From NCBI GenBank assembly GCA_964484265.1, contig CAZAFH010000009.1, positions 1 through 64,000 on the forward strand: a DNA stretch of 64,000 nt. Reading direction: 5' to 3'. The stretch comes from SIAQ01 sp964484265 (GTDB lineage: Bacteria; Planctomycetota; Planctomycetia; Gemmatales; Gemmataceae). Under the pieces are notes generated by a model. The model was not told the origin of the DNA. It made no database searches and saw only the letters and a program-made list of their open reading frames with translations. The translations under genes and the position numbers were made by a program. Within the stretch, counting starts at the first letter, position 1; each line of letters begins with the position of its first letter. Positions 9,517-18,366 of this stretch are shown piece by piece.

Positions 9517-9528
9517 TTTTTCGCCGAT

Positions 9529-10287
9529 TCACGGCGCCGCCGGGATCGAATGGAGCGCCCCGATGGCGTCGATGTCCGCTCCCGGCTTTTGGCTGTTGTT
9601 CGACAACCCCGCCTTGGCATCGGTGAGACGCACGAAGCGAAACTCCGCACGCGGCGTCGCCTGTAACAGGCCCGACTTCTCCGCCGACCGGACGAACGGC
9701 TCGATGTCCACGGCGCAGCGGGCGCCTTTGAGTTGCCCCAGCGTGATCCAGGTCGTGCCCGTCGTGCTGATGGCGAGGTCCATCGGCTCAACCACCGGGC
9801 CGACCTCGAAGACGACCAGATCGTCGCCCGGCCCATCGATCAGGCGGTTGTCCACGAACTCCACGACAAGTTCGCCGCCGTGCCCCATGGACAGGCAGGT
9901 TTTCCCCTGAATGCTGAGCTTGTAATCCGGCTTGCCCAGCGTCGTCTCCGGCGTCGTGCATTGCTTGGCCGCCGGCTTGCCAGGACGGAACGACACCACG
10001 CGATCCGCCCACGGGTCATGATCCGCCGTCACGCGCACCTTGGCGCCCTGATCGGTCATGTACTCCATCAAGTTCAGCTTCGCCGGCTCGCCCTTGTCCG
10101 TCCCGCGCCGCTCAAGCACCGTCTTCGGCTCCTCCCGATCCGGCGTGTTTTCCTCCTCCGTGCCGGCCTGAGTCCGCCCCGCCCGCGTGGTACCAGCGTC
10201 CGCTTGCTTTGGCGGTTCAGCCGACGAGCATCCGAGCAGTCCGACGATGAAAAGAAATAGCAGTAAACATATCGTGGGCCGTGTCAT
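9529..10287 (-). CDS. Lipoprotein with a beta-sandwich-like domain
   Basis: A 252-residue exported protein. The signal peptide ends in the lipobox LLGC (Cys20). A low-complexity charged linker (about residues 22-75) leads to a beta-rich domain with ADRVVSFRPG, NRLIDGPGDDLVVFEVG, TTGTTWITLGQLKG and GADIDAIGALHS. This pattern recurs in surface proteins of planctomycetes and other bacteria, but no activity is known. It is probably anchored in an envelope membrane. Confidence 0.7.
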   Translation of the reverse strand: MTRPTICLLLFLFIVGLLGCSSAEPPKQADAGTTRAGRTQAGTEEENTPDREEPKTVLERRGTDKGEPAKLNLMEYMTDQGAKVRVTADHDPWADRVVSFRPGKPAAKQCTTPETTLGKPDYKLSIQGKTCLSMGHGGELVVEFVDNRLIDGPGDDLVVFEVGPVVEPMDLAISTTGTTWITLGQLKGARCAVDIEPFVRSAEKSGLLQATPRAEFRFVRLTDAKAGLSNNSQKPGADIDAIGALHSIPAAP

Positions 10288-10336
10288 CGCCGTCTCCTTC
10301 GGTCATGCTTGGTGGAATCTTGATATTGATATACCA

Positions 10337-10406
10337 GCCCGGAGCGCGAGCGACGGGATGCCGCGTCCCGAATAGTCGCGAAAACCCCGTCGCGGGCGCT
10401 CCGGGC
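10337..10406. repeat. Inverted repeat with 21-nt arms
   Basis: The left arm (10337-10357, beginning GCCCGGAGCGCGAGCGACGG) pairs with 10386-10406 with two or three mismatches around a 28-nt loop. A partial relative (GAGCGCAAGCGACGGGAT) lies near 7510. It sits just upstream of the lipoprotein gene. Confidence 0.6.
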
Positions 10407-10723
10407 AAGTGAAAGCCGCGAGACTTGAACACCGTTAGCCGTTGCATGACTCCTCTGCCCCTACCGGGGCAGCCGTTCGATTCGACTCATTTCCACGGGT
10501 TGCGCTTCGCTCCACCCGTGGCTACAATCCAACGCTCCTTCGGAGCTAAGAAAAATGCGCAACTTCGAAGAGCGCAAGCGAAGGGCAATGGTGCGTCGGC
10601 GCTGCCCCTGACACACCCTACTTACGCGGCCAGGCTCAATACCATTCAATCGAGAATCATAAGCTAAAGCATATGATCTTTACCCCGAAGGGGTTACATA
10701 TCATAGCCCAGGGTTCGATGTAC
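10407..10723. other. Repeat-rich intergenic segment
   Basis: No gene is supported. It contains a hairpin with perfect 8-bp arms CCACGGGT and ACCCGTGG (10493-10521), a right-arm fragment of the 82-nt repeat (about 10591-10621), a hairpin CCCCGAAGGGG (about 10684-10694) that recurs at about 10765, and the start of a CCCAGGG-type hairpin (10706-10740). It appears to be a sink for small repeat insertions. Confidence 0.55.
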
Positions 10724-10958
10724 TCATCGAACCCTGGGTGAGACGATGAAATTGGGAACCAACCCCGAAGGGGTTGCATCAGTACAAATGATCGGCGTCT
10801 TGAATCCCTTGGTTTTGCAAACAGCGTCAATCACGGGTCGCATGACGGCATTGGCCAAGTGACGACCATTCCATGTTAACAGATATGGGACCGCCTTTGT
10901 CGCAAAAACCGATGCCCGCTCACGACGGTGGTCTCGATGTAGACTCGCTCAGCCATGA
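10724..10958 (-). pseudogene. Decayed PIN-domain (VapC-like) toxin gene
   Basis: From the ATG at 10958 the frame reads MAERVYIETTVVSG, the characteristic N-terminus of PIN-domain toxins with the acidic residue at Asp/Glu position 8. The frame then shifts; in another frame the C-terminal PIN signature follows at once (VPYLLTWNGRHLANAVMRP, then VIDAVCKTKGFKTPIICTD). About 80 central residues of a normal PIN domain are missing, so it carries a deletion with frameshift and should be inactive. The intact 83-residue gene upstream is its probable former partner. Confidence 0.75.
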
Positions 10959-10994
10959 TTGCTTTCCGGTGGGTGGAAAACGGAGCGGCAGTTG

Positions 10995-11076
10995 GTAGGG
11001 TGCGTCAAGCGCAGCGCCGACGCATCAAACGCTTGCGGGTTCACAGTGCGTCGGCGCTGCGCTTGACACACTCTGC
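10995..11076. repeat. 82-nt dyad repeat, copy 1
   Basis: Arms GTGCGTCAAGCGCAGCGCCG and the complementary right arm ending in TTGACACACTC enclose a loop with AAACGCTTGCGGGTTCA. A second copy in the same orientation is at 11363-11444. The two flank the small gene at 11093-11344 as direct repeats. It could be a miniature mobile element or a REP-like sequence. Confidence 0.7.
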
Positions 11077-11092
11077 GAACTCCTACGAATTT

Positions 11093-11344
11093 TCACTGCG
11101 TGATGCCTCCCATGTGAAGCGCGGCTCGATGCCCGATTCGAATCGTAAACGACCGCCGAGACGGATACGACTTCACGGCCGCTTGCACCGCCTCGTCGAG
11201 CGTATCGCCGAGAAAAAACTCTCCCGATTCCGGCTCGATCGACACGAACCGATTGAAATGATCGCGTTCCAGGTCCGATTGCAGTCGGTCCGCATAGATG
11301 CGCTTGGCACGATCGATGATCGATTTACCTTCGGGTGATACCAT
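11093..11344 (-). CDS. Small protein, probable partner of the PIN toxin
   Basis: 83 residues from the ATG at 11344 (MVSPEGKSIIDRAKRIYADR). It is charged, without signal peptide or membrane segment, with an N-terminal helix rich in Arg/Asp and a C-terminal part reading DTLDEAVQAAVKSYPSRRSF. Small proteins of this look are often encoded directly upstream of PIN or protease-like genes. Here the downstream PIN gene is broken and a repeat has inserted between the two. Antitoxin function is an inference. A truncated duplicate lies at 9324-9449. Confidence 0.6.
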   Translation of the reverse strand: MVSPEGKSIIDRAKRIYADRLQSDLERDHFNRFVSIEPESGEFFLGDTLDEAVQAAVKSYPSRRSFTIRIGHRAALHMGGITQ

Positions 11345-11362
11345 CGTTCGCCTCCGTTGTTT

Positions 11363-11444
11363 GTAGGGCGCGTCAAGCGCAGCGCCGACGCACCAAACGC
11401 TTGCGGGTTCATTGTGCGTCGGCGCTGCGCTTGACACACCCTAC
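11363..11444. repeat. 82-nt dyad repeat, copy 2
   Basis: Same element and orientation as 10995-11076: the left arm begins GTAGGGCGCGTCAAGCGCAG and the right arm ends TTGACACACCCTAC, with loop CCAAACGCTTGCGGGTTCAT. Arms pair over almost 30 bases. Confidence 0.7.
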
Positions 11445-11493
11445 GAGTTTACTGCACTCTAATGGCACGGCGATACACACCGGCCGCGGCATT

Positions 11494-11796
11494 TCACGCT
11501 AATGGAGCCAAGGCCTCAAGCTCATGCCACTTTCTTTCGAAATTGCTCTTGGAATACCAATTCGCCTTGTCGGGTTCAATTTCCAGCCGATGCTGCTCGA
11601 CGTGGGCGCCGGTGCCAACGCCGACCGGCTTGGACGGGACGCACACCACTGGTGCCAGCCCATCGAGTTGAAAGCCGATCAGTTCAAAGTGGCTAAAGTA
11701 CAACCGTATCTTGCCGATACGGACCACTTCAAATGCCTTGGTGGCCCGGGCACGCTTCGTCCGAGACGGGGCAACGGGTTGCATGGTCGGAAGCAT
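11494..11796 (-). CDS. Hypothetical small basic protein
   Basis: 100 residues beginning MLPTMQPVAPSRTKRARATK. A basic N-terminus is followed by VRIGKIRLYFSHFEL and PVVCVPSKPVGVGTGAHVEQ, then a C-terminal NWYSKSNFERKWHELEALAP helix. The amino-acid balance is that of a real protein, but I do not recognise a family. It lies in the repeat-rich accessory patch, on the same strand as the SIR2-like gene 172 bases upstream. Confidence 0.45.
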   Translation of the reverse strand: MLPTMQPVAPSRTKRARATKAFEVVRIGKIRLYFSHFELIGFQLDGLAPVVCVPSKPVGVGTGAHVEQHRLEIEPDKANWYSKSNFERKWHELEALAPLA

Positions 11797-11968
11797 TTGT
11801 TCGCCTCAGCAGAAACAGAAACCATATCGTGCAGGACCGAGGGGACGACCGTTTCCGTTCACCTGCCGGGGCGAGCCGCGGAAACATTTTACTCTGCAAA
11901 AACGTGACGGCCCTCCCCATCAGGTGCAACGACTGGTTCGCCACACCTCACACACAGAGAACCGATTT

Positions 11969-13321
11969 CTAAATCAGAAATGGCGTGTGATGAAAAACCG
12001 CACCGTCTCCTAGTCGTTGGGTTGTCTTAACAGCGCTCACATAGGCGGCGCGATGCAAATTCTTCGCTTGCTTGCAGACTCTCTTGTATTGATTAAAAGT
12101 TGCAAGTTCCCCTTTATGGCCAAAAACAAAGTAGAACGGCAGTAAAGTCCGTTGTTTATCGTCGGCGATCAAGAACTGAAGTCCGTTGATGTAGCCTTCG
12201 ACATACGCTACGTCGGTGTACTTTTTGCTGCTTCGCTTTTCACCCCGAATCTGGAGGTACTTGTGAATCAGGTTGATCACTTGATCCGGACAGGAATACT
12301 CACCCGTGTTTTTTCGTTGGATGATTCTCCCAAACGCATCCATCAACCCATCTTGATAGGAGGCGCAATGAAGGAGTTCTGGATTCTTCTTGTAAGAAAA
12401 CGCGTCGTGGAGAACCTCATGTTCTGTACGCACCTTGGTCCACGCCACGTAGACTCCCTCAAATCTGTCGTCGGGAATCATCAAGCCTTCGGCAGCCAAG
12501 TGGCTCTTCAGAACTTGCAGAAAGAATGTCCCATCAGTGACAATTGGACTTAACCCTAAAGACCGAAACCGATCAGCCGATTCGTGCGAGATTGCAATGG
12601 CGTATGCATGCGGAATCATGTCTCTCATTTCATCTTTGAGAAAGTCGTAAATCCGCGAAAAATCATGGTCTCGAAGGGAATAGCCTACGAAGACAACAAC
12701 CTTCGTCGCGAGAAGCATCTTTAAATTGCTTCCAACGAGTCCCCTCGTCAGGTTTTCATGGCACTTGTCGTAGTCCTCGTTAGTCGCAACAATCGAGCTG
12801 TAGCTCGTTACGGAGCCGTGAATCTTAAAGACCTTCCTTCCTGGCATATCCCAAAAGACAAAGTCTGGAGGCGAAACAAAAGGAACTGCGCCACAAATCC
12901 TTTCAAAATAGGAATCCCAATTAGTAGTAACAATGTCATCGAGATGCGGAATAGTACTCAATTCCTGATGAAATCGTGTTGCGGTATTAAGAAGAAATGG
13001 GAAGGACTCAATGTAGTCAAAGCGGGCTTTTAACTTCTGAAGCAACTTCCGACGGCCATTAGGTTGGCTACAATACTGCGTCATCAAATCAGGAAAGGAC
13101 GTTGTGATCGATTTCGGATCTTGACCGAGGTCAACTGCGACTTCGTCGTAAAAGCTGTACGGCATGACGGCTGGGACCTCCGTGCTTACCCCGGCTCCGG
13201 CGAAAACGACAAGGCGGTGCTTGCGCGCGGCGTCAAGAATATCCTCAGGCAACTGAAAATCATGGTAATGTTTGCAGATTTCACAGTCGGCATGACCATT
13301 AGCGAGTCCGTCAGTTGCCAT
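11969..13321 (-). CDS. SIR2-like domain protein, probable antiphage NADase
   Basis: About 450 residues. The ATG at 13321 is chosen because GGAG lies six bases upstream; ATG 13342 and GTG 13369 are alternatives. The SIR2 fold is shown by VVFAGAGVS (NAD-binding loop, about residues 38-46 from this start), TTNWD, KIHGS and VVFVGYSLRDHDF. The C-terminal 200 residues are unlike deacetylase sirtuins. SIR2-like proteins of this architecture act in bacterial defence by destroying NAD+ after phage sensing; that role here is inferred. It has no obvious partner gene, lower GC than its neighbours, and sits beside repeats and toxin-gene remnants, which suggests transfer. Confidence 0.8.
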   Translation of the reverse strand: MATDGLANGHADCEICKHYHDFQLPEDILDAARKHRLVVFAGAGVSTEVPAVMPYSFYDEVAVDLGQDPKSITTSFPDLMTQYCSQPNGRRKLLQKLKARFDYIESFPFLLNTATRFHQELSTIPHLDDIVTTNWDSYFERICGAVPFVSPPDFVFWDMPGRKVFKIHGSVTSYSSIVATNEDYDKCHENLTRGLVGSNLKMLLATKVVVFVGYSLRDHDFSRIYDFLKDEMRDMIPHAYAIAISHESADRFRSLGLSPIVTDGTFFLQVLKSHLAAEGLMIPDDRFEGVYVAWTKVRTEHEVLHDAFSYKKNPELLHCASYQDGLMDAFGRIIQRKNTGEYSCPDQVINLIHKYLQIRGEKRSSKKYTDVAYVEGYINGLQFLIADDKQRTLLPFYFVFGHKGELATFNQYKRVCKQAKNLHRAAYVSAVKTTQRLGDGAVFHHTPFLI

Positions 13322-13824
13322 TGCGTACTCCGAGACCGTCATCAGTTTCCCGATGGTGTTCGACGACACTCATTTTAGTTCCAATTGCGGCTAACTACTG
13401 AGTAGTCCAACCGGCGTCGAAAGACCCATCGCCGCGCCGATTGACAGGTTACGGCACCGGTTGCTATTTCCGCACTATTAAAGCCTAACGGAAAACGATT
13501 GTCAAGTTCCTGCTCATCCTGGCTTGCGCGGGATTGTTATGTGAATCGTAACGCGCGGGAGATCGGAGTGTCAAAGTCGGTTGTGGAAAAATTGTCAGCG
13601 ATGGCACAGCGCGGGCGCTAAACGAAAAAACTGCATGCAGTCATACCCCCCTCTCCCCCTCGGGAATTTGGCCAACACCCCCCAAAAGTGCAAAAAAAGG
13701 CCGAAAAAGTGCAAAAGCGCTTGGCCATTTGCTGTTGGCCAAGCGCCCTGTGACCAGCATCCAGAGGGTCCGATTCTCACCCTTGGGCTTGCAAAAAAGA
13801 TGCCGATCGGCGACATTATCCCCC
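13322..13824. other. Intergenic region with a strong hairpin
   Basis: No gene is supported in these 500 bases. The first part should hold the promoter of the SIR2-like gene. At 13717-13746 there is a perfect 11-bp hairpin (GCGCTTGGCCA / TGGCCAAGCGC, 8-nt loop), preceded by AAGTGCAAAA twice (about 13685 and 13707). It was not matched to any known RNA; the segment after it (GGGTCCGATTCTCACCC) resembles a tRNA T-arm but has no cloverleaf. Confidence 0.5.
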
Positions 13825-14409
13825 ATGATGACGACATCCCTCCTGCCGCGTATTCCATCCGAACCGACGTTGGCGAACCTGCCTCGGCGAATCGCGTTTA
13901 CTCGCGCGATGTGCGATGCGATTCTGCCGTTTCATCCTGGCGTGATCGCGGATGTAGAGTATCGCCGACTGCAGGTATACACGGATAGCCGCGGGTGGTT
14001 GTGCGAGCTATTTCGCGATGACGAACTTCCCGCGGAATTGCAGCCCGCGATGGCGTATGTCTCAGCGACGCTTCCGGGCCAGGCGCGAGGTCCGCACGAG
14101 CATTTGCAGCAGACAGATCACTTTTGTTTTCTCGGACCGGCGGCATTTCACCTTTACCTGTGGGACAATCGTCCCGAATCGCCGACCTACCTTTGTCATG
14201 AAATCGCGGTGCTATCGGGCGAGCAACCGATGGCGGTGATCGTCCCGCCGGGCGTCGTGCATGCGTATCGCAACGTCGGCACGACGGTGGGCGTGACGTG
14301 GAACGCGCCGAACCGCCTTTACCGGGGCGAAGGCCGACTCGATCCTGTGGACGAGATCCGCCATGAGGCCGACCCGCGCAGCCCCTTTCGACTCGTGGAC
14401 CTGGCGTGA
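13825..14409 (+). CDS. Cupin, dTDP-4-dehydrorhamnose 3,5-epimerase-like
   Basis: About 194 residues from the ATG at 13825 (an adjacent ATG is at 13828). The core resembles the RmlC-type cupin: GVIADVEYRRLQVYTDSRGW, the histidine-bearing RGPHEHLQQTDHFCFLGPA, then QPMAVIVPPGVVHAYRNVG. RmlC enzymes epimerise nucleotide-linked 4-keto-6-deoxysugars; this protein is a divergent member, so a sugar-nucleotide epimerase or isomerase role is probable but substrate is unknown. A polysaccharide export ABC pair lies 4 kb downstream. Confidence 0.7.
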   Translation: MMTTSLLPRIPSEPTLANLPRRIAFTRAMCDAILPFHPGVIADVEYRRLQVYTDSRGWLCELFRDDELPAELQPAMAYVSATLPGQARGPHEHLQQTDHFCFLGPAAFHLYLWDNRPESPTYLCHEIAVLSGEQPMAVIVPPGVVHAYRNVGTTVGVTWNAPNRLYRGEGRLDPVDEIRHEADPRSPFRLVDLA

Positions 14410-14532
14410 GAAGTGCGAGCGTTACGAAAAAGTAACGGCCAGGCGCAATTTCGGGTAGCCAAGATTTTGAATAATGGGTATCACGCCGACCTGAATTGCC
14501 ACAATGTGGCGGCGGTCCGGAGTTGCGCGAAG

Positions 14533-14940
14533 ATGGATATCCTGCCGATAAACCCATTCATGATCGATGAACCGCTGACAGGCGACGATCTATTGAGGTC
14601 GTTGCGAGAGAGTCATCATTCAGGCGATATCGCTGCCGAGGCTAACGCTGCGCTCCGGTTGGGAAACTGGAACGTCGCTCAGTCCCGCCCGGCGGACGCG
14701 ATCGCATGCATTCAACTGTGTCTGGTGCTTCGACGTCGATTGCAGGACGACGCTGGCGTCGCAGAAGCGCTTCTGGCGCTTGGCCTGGCGCAGCGCGAAC
14801 GCGGCCGGGTTGCCGACGCGGTCCGGTGTTTCCGCGACAGTGCCGATACCTATCGAACTTGCGGCGATCATATCGGCGAAAGCCAGGCCCTGGCGGAATT
14901 GCGCGCGCTTGACGATGCCGAGTCACGCCGGGCCGCGTGA
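14533..14940 (+). CDS. TPR-like helical repeat protein
   Basis: About 135 residues from the ATG at 14533 (MDILPINPFMIDEPLTGDDL); an upstream frame to 14413 has no protein character. Three tetratricopeptide-like helical pairs are visible (NAALRLGNWNVAQSRPADAI, VAEALLALGLAQRERGRVAD, AVRCFRDSADTYRTCGDHIG). TPR proteins act as adaptors. No partner can be named. It converges on the large PVC cytochrome gene with only three bases between them. Confidence 0.6.
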   Translation: MDILPINPFMIDEPLTGDDLLRSLRESHHSGDIAAEANAALRLGNWNVAQSRPADAIACIQLCLVLRRRLQDDAGVAEALLALGLAQRERGRVADAVRCFRDSADTYRTCGDHIGESQALAELRALDDAESRRAA

Positions 14941-14943
14941 GGA

Positions 14944-17900
14944 TCACTTCTTCAACGTTGCCAGGAACTCGATCAGATCGCGAATCTCCTCCATCGACAG
15001 AATGGGGCCGACCTCGGGCATGGGCGAGATGCCGGCCGTTCGTTCGTCGATGTCCTTGACGGCAATCGTCGTCGCCTTGCCCGTCGCGTCGGCCAGTACG
15101 ACTTTTTCCTTATCCTCCGATTTCACCGTTCCGGTCAGCACTCGACCGTCGCGCATCGTCAATGCGACGACGCCGAAGCCCGGCGTGAACTTTCGGCTTG
15201 GATAAAGCAGCGATTCGAGGAAATGAGCCCGATCGCCCTTCGCTTTAGGCGCCCAGACAGAGAGGTCCGGTCCCGCGTCGCCGCCCTGGCCGTCGGCCTT
15301 GTGGCAACGCACGCACTGGGCGACGGCGTGAGAGAAAAAGAGCTGGCGGCCGCGCGACGACTCGCCGCCATGCAGAGCGACTTCGTAGACCTTGAGGCGA
15401 GCGTCCGGAGTGCGTGCGAGTTTGCGTTTTTCTTCGAAGCGAATCCAAAGCTCGGCGTTGGCGATCTTACCGGCCTCGATGATATCCAGATGCAATTCGC
15501 GCGGCGTGCGATTGGTTTCAAATGCCGAGAATATCTCCTCCAGGCGTTTACGATGATTAGTTCCGGGCAGTCTTGCCAACAGGCGCACGAGATGCTGCTT
15601 CTCGCGGATCGTGCCGGCCTGCCAGCCCTCGGCGATCCACGACTCGGCGGTCTTGGAATTGACGGACAGCATCTGTTCGCGTGCCTTGGTTCGCAAAGAC
15701 GCGTTGCCTGAGCTGTAGGCTTTGATCAATACGGGTTCAAGGTTGTTGCGATAGCGAGCGGCCAGGAGATCGAGCGCCGCTAGCCTTGCTTCGATAGGGC
15801 GATTCTCATCACTCACCCAGGCGGTAAAGGTCTTTTCGTCGGCGTCGAGTTTGTAGTCCGCGATGATCGTCGCCAATTGCGCTTGCATTTTCGGAGAGGC
15901 CGAGGCGAGCAGCGCGGGCAGGCGGGTTTGCAGACCGTCCTTGACAAGCGTTGCGTCGCGTTTCGACAGTGGCCGCCAGTAGCCATTGACGCGATCGCGA
16001 TTGCCAGGCTCGCTCCAGGTATGCAAGCATGAAAGCGCTTCCAGACGCATGTCGTTCGGCACCGCCACACTCTGAGCAGCGTCGAGCAATGCCGAAACAT
16101 TCGCGGCTCCGCCAAGCCGGTAGTTCGCGTTGAGCATGCGGCGCCAGAGCGCGGCATCGGGCTGTTGCTTGCGCGGCGAATAGCGCGGCGCGATCGACGC
16201 CAGCGAGGGCATGGCCTCGGCGATCGGCAGATCGTTGATCGCGCGTGCCGCCTCGGTGACCACAAGGTCGTCGGCGTCGTTCAGGAATCTGGCGATGCGC
16301 GGATCCTTCAGCGCTCGCAACATCAGGACCGCGGCAAGATTCAGCGCCCGCTTGCTTTCCTTGACGAGCGGCCCCCACGTCTTGCCTTCCTCGCCAAGCC
16401 GGATCTGGTTCAGCACCGTTTCCACTTCGCCGATGCGTACTAGCGCCGTCACGGCGGCGTGGCGAAGGTACGTGTCCTCGTCTTTATTGATCTGAACCTG
16501 AGCGAGGATACGCGGAATTGCATCTTTCATTTTCAATTTACCCGCGGACTGCATCGCGAAGAAGCGCACGCGCGGATGCGGATCGTCGATCAGAGCCAGG
16601 AATTTGGATCGCAACGCCAGGCCAGGCCAGGTTTTCTCAAGTCCGTTCACATCACCGAGCAGTTTGACGGCCTGCGCTCGGATCTCCGGTTGCGGATCGC
16701 TGAGCAGCGGCGTGTAGCTCAGCCAGGGGATCGAGCCGGCCTTCTTGCGTTCCATCTGACCGAGCGCCCAGAGCGCGTGCAGGCGTGGAATGACTTCCTT
16801 GGAGCGATCTCCCTCGGCAAGTGCTGTTTGCATCAGCCAGCCGTTCGGCCCTCTTTCGGCGAGTTCGTACTGTGCCCGCAATCGCACTCGCATGTCGGGA
16901 TGAGCGAGTAGCGCGAGCAGATGCTTCGAGTCCTGTTTCTTGAAGCCATTCTTCATGAGCTTTGCCAGGCTTCGAATATCGGCATCGCCATTGATCTTGT
17001 CGTTTGAGACGGTGTAGATGCGGCCCTTGCCCACGCCACCGCCGTCCCAGACGAACTGCACCCAATCGCTGAGGTAGAGTTTGCCGTCGTAGCCAAACTC
17101 GGCATCGGTGGCGCTGACGGGGTTGATGAACGTGTGATAATCGACGAGATCGTACGCCGAGCCTTTGGGCACGACGCGAAACGAATCGATGCCGCCGTTG
17201 CCCGTGAAATTGCACATGAAGAATGCGTCTTGATAGCGTTTCGGCCAACCAAGCCCGCTGGTGAATGTGAACCCGCCAGGCCCCGCGCCGAGTTTGCCGA
17301 CGGGGGGCAGAATGTACGCCGGCTGACCGGGATGCTGCATGTGCCAAAGCTTTTCGGCATGCCAGGGGCCGGTGAGGTAGCTCGGCTTTTCGCCCTGCGC
17401 GAGCGGTCGAAAGCTGGGCGTTTCGATTGTCTGATACGCCATGTTCCAGCCGCTATGGCCGCCTTCGACGATGTAGACGAGGCGTGAATGGTCGCCCTTG
17501 TCGCAGTTGTTGTCGGCGGCGAAGAGATTGCCGAACTGATCGAATGCAAGCTCTTGCGGATTACGCAAACCGGTATGGACGACTTCGAGGTTGGCGCCAT
17601 CCGGATCGCAGCGAAAGACAGCGCCGTTGCGCGGGCCGGACAGAACCTTGCCTTCGCGGGTCTTGACGTGATAGCCGCGATCGCCGACGGAGAAATAGAG
17701 TCTCCCGTCAGGGCCGAATGCCAAGCCGTGGAGGTCATGGCCGAGAAACGCAGTTTGCGTGCCGAAGCCGTGGTGTAGGGCTATTTTCTGATCGGCTTTT
17801 CCCGTGTTTTTGGTGTCGCGCAGCTTCCAGAGTTTTGGGATGCAGGTGAAGAAAACGTCGCCGTCCTTCGCAAGCACGCCCGCAGCGAGACCATCGAGCG

Positions 17901-18366
17901 GATCGTTGAAGCCGTCGGCGAAGATCGTGGAAAAATCGGCTTTGCCTTTTCCCTCTCGATCTTCGAGCAAGCGGATTTTGTCAGAGTATTTCGAGAAGTA
18001 GCTCATGCCGCCGGGGAACTTTGCTTCGAATTTCTTGTACATGGCCAGGCGATCGTCCACGGTGGAATTGGCGAGGTCGCCTTCCAAGAAGAATGGACGA
18101 TGGCGGTATTCCTCCGTGCCGCGGTTGAAACGATACGATTCCGCGACGAAGATTCGACCGTGCTCGTCGATGCAAAAGGCGACAGGGTTTCCCAGCATGG
18201 GCTCGGCGGCCCAGAGATCGATCTTGAAGCCGGCTGGAACTTTGTACTTGGCGATTGCCTTGATCCCGTCGGCGCTGCCATCAGCGAACTTGGGCGGTTG
18301 AGCGTGAAGTGGATTTGCAATCTTCGCGATCAATGCTAAGGTGAGAAGGAGGATGCGTTTCATCAT
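14944..18366 (-). CDS. PVC-type beta-propeller/HEAT/cytochrome c protein
   Basis: A 1140-residue exported protein. A signal peptide (MMKRILLLTLALIAKIANPL) is followed by a sorbosone-dehydrogenase-like beta-propeller (about residues 30-440; PNEL-like FGPDGRLYFSVGDRGYHV and QELAFDQFGNLFAADNNCDK), a long stretch of HEAT repeats (about 450-1000) and a C-terminal cytochrome c domain with the haem motif CVRCH near residue 1016. This layout is a hallmark of planctomycetes and verrucomicrobia, where it is thought to oxidise sugars or related substrates in the periplasm and pass electrons to its haem. The substrate is unknown. Confidence 0.9.
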   Translation of the reverse strand: MMKRILLLTLALIAKIANPLHAQPPKFADGSADGIKAIAKYKVPAGFKIDLWAAEPMLGNPVAFCIDEHGRIFVAESYRFNRGTEEYRHRPFFLEGDLANSTVDDRLAMYKKFEAKFPGGMSYFSKYSDKIRLLEDREGKGKADFSTIFADGFNDPLDGLAAGVLAKDGDVFFTCIPKLWKLRDTKNTGKADQKIALHHGFGTQTAFLGHDLHGLAFGPDGRLYFSVGDRGYHVKTREGKVLSGPRNGAVFRCDPDGANLEVVHTGLRNPQELAFDQFGNLFAADNNCDKGDHSRLVYIVEGGHSGWNMAYQTIETPSFRPLAQGEKPSYLTGPWHAEKLWHMQHPGQPAYILPPVGKLGAGPGGFTFTSGLGWPKRYQDAFFMCNFTGNGGIDSFRVVPKGSAYDLVDYHTFINPVSATDAEFGYDGKLYLSDWVQFVWDGGGVGKGRIYTVSNDKINGDADIRSLAKLMKNGFKKQDSKHLLALLAHPDMRVRLRAQYELAERGPNGWLMQTALAEGDRSKEVIPRLHALWALGQMERKKAGSIPWLSYTPLLSDPQPEIRAQAVKLLGDVNGLEKTWPGLALRSKFLALIDDPHPRVRFFAMQSAGKLKMKDAIPRILAQVQINKDEDTYLRHAAVTALVRIGEVETVLNQIRLGEEGKTWGPLVKESKRALNLAAVLMLRALKDPRIARFLNDADDLVVTEAARAINDLPIAEAMPSLASIAPRYSPRKQQPDAALWRRMLNANYRLGGAANVSALLDAAQSVAVPNDMRLEALSCLHTWSEPGNRDRVNGYWRPLSKRDATLVKDGLQTRLPALLASASPKMQAQLATIIADYKLDADEKTFTAWVSDENRPIEARLAALDLLAARYRNNLEPVLIKAYSSGNASLRTKAREQMLSVNSKTAESWIAEGWQAGTIREKQHLVRLLARLPGTNHRKRLEEIFSAFETNRTPRELHLDIIEAGKIANAELWIRFEEKRKLARTPDARLKVYEVALHGGESSRGRQLFFSHAVAQCVRCHKADGQGGDAGPDLSVWAPKAKGDRAHFLESLLYPSRKFTPGFGVVALTMRDGRVLTGTVKSEDKEKVVLADATGKATTIAVKDIDERTAGISPMPEVGPILSMEEIRDLIEFLATLKK

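Noticed and set aside
10681..10790. Possible CRISPR: CCCCGAAGGGG repeated with spacing of about 80 nt
   Set aside because: Only two copies, short and self-complementary, lying inside a decaying PIN gene region; it is a small hairpin repeat.
9324..11444. An insertion sequence
   Set aside because: There are repeats and decayed genes but no transposase coding sequence or transposon ends.
13745..13800. tRNA-like T-arm (GGGTCCGATTCTCACCC)
   Set aside because: No anticodon arm, D arm or CCA-type 3' end can be built around it.
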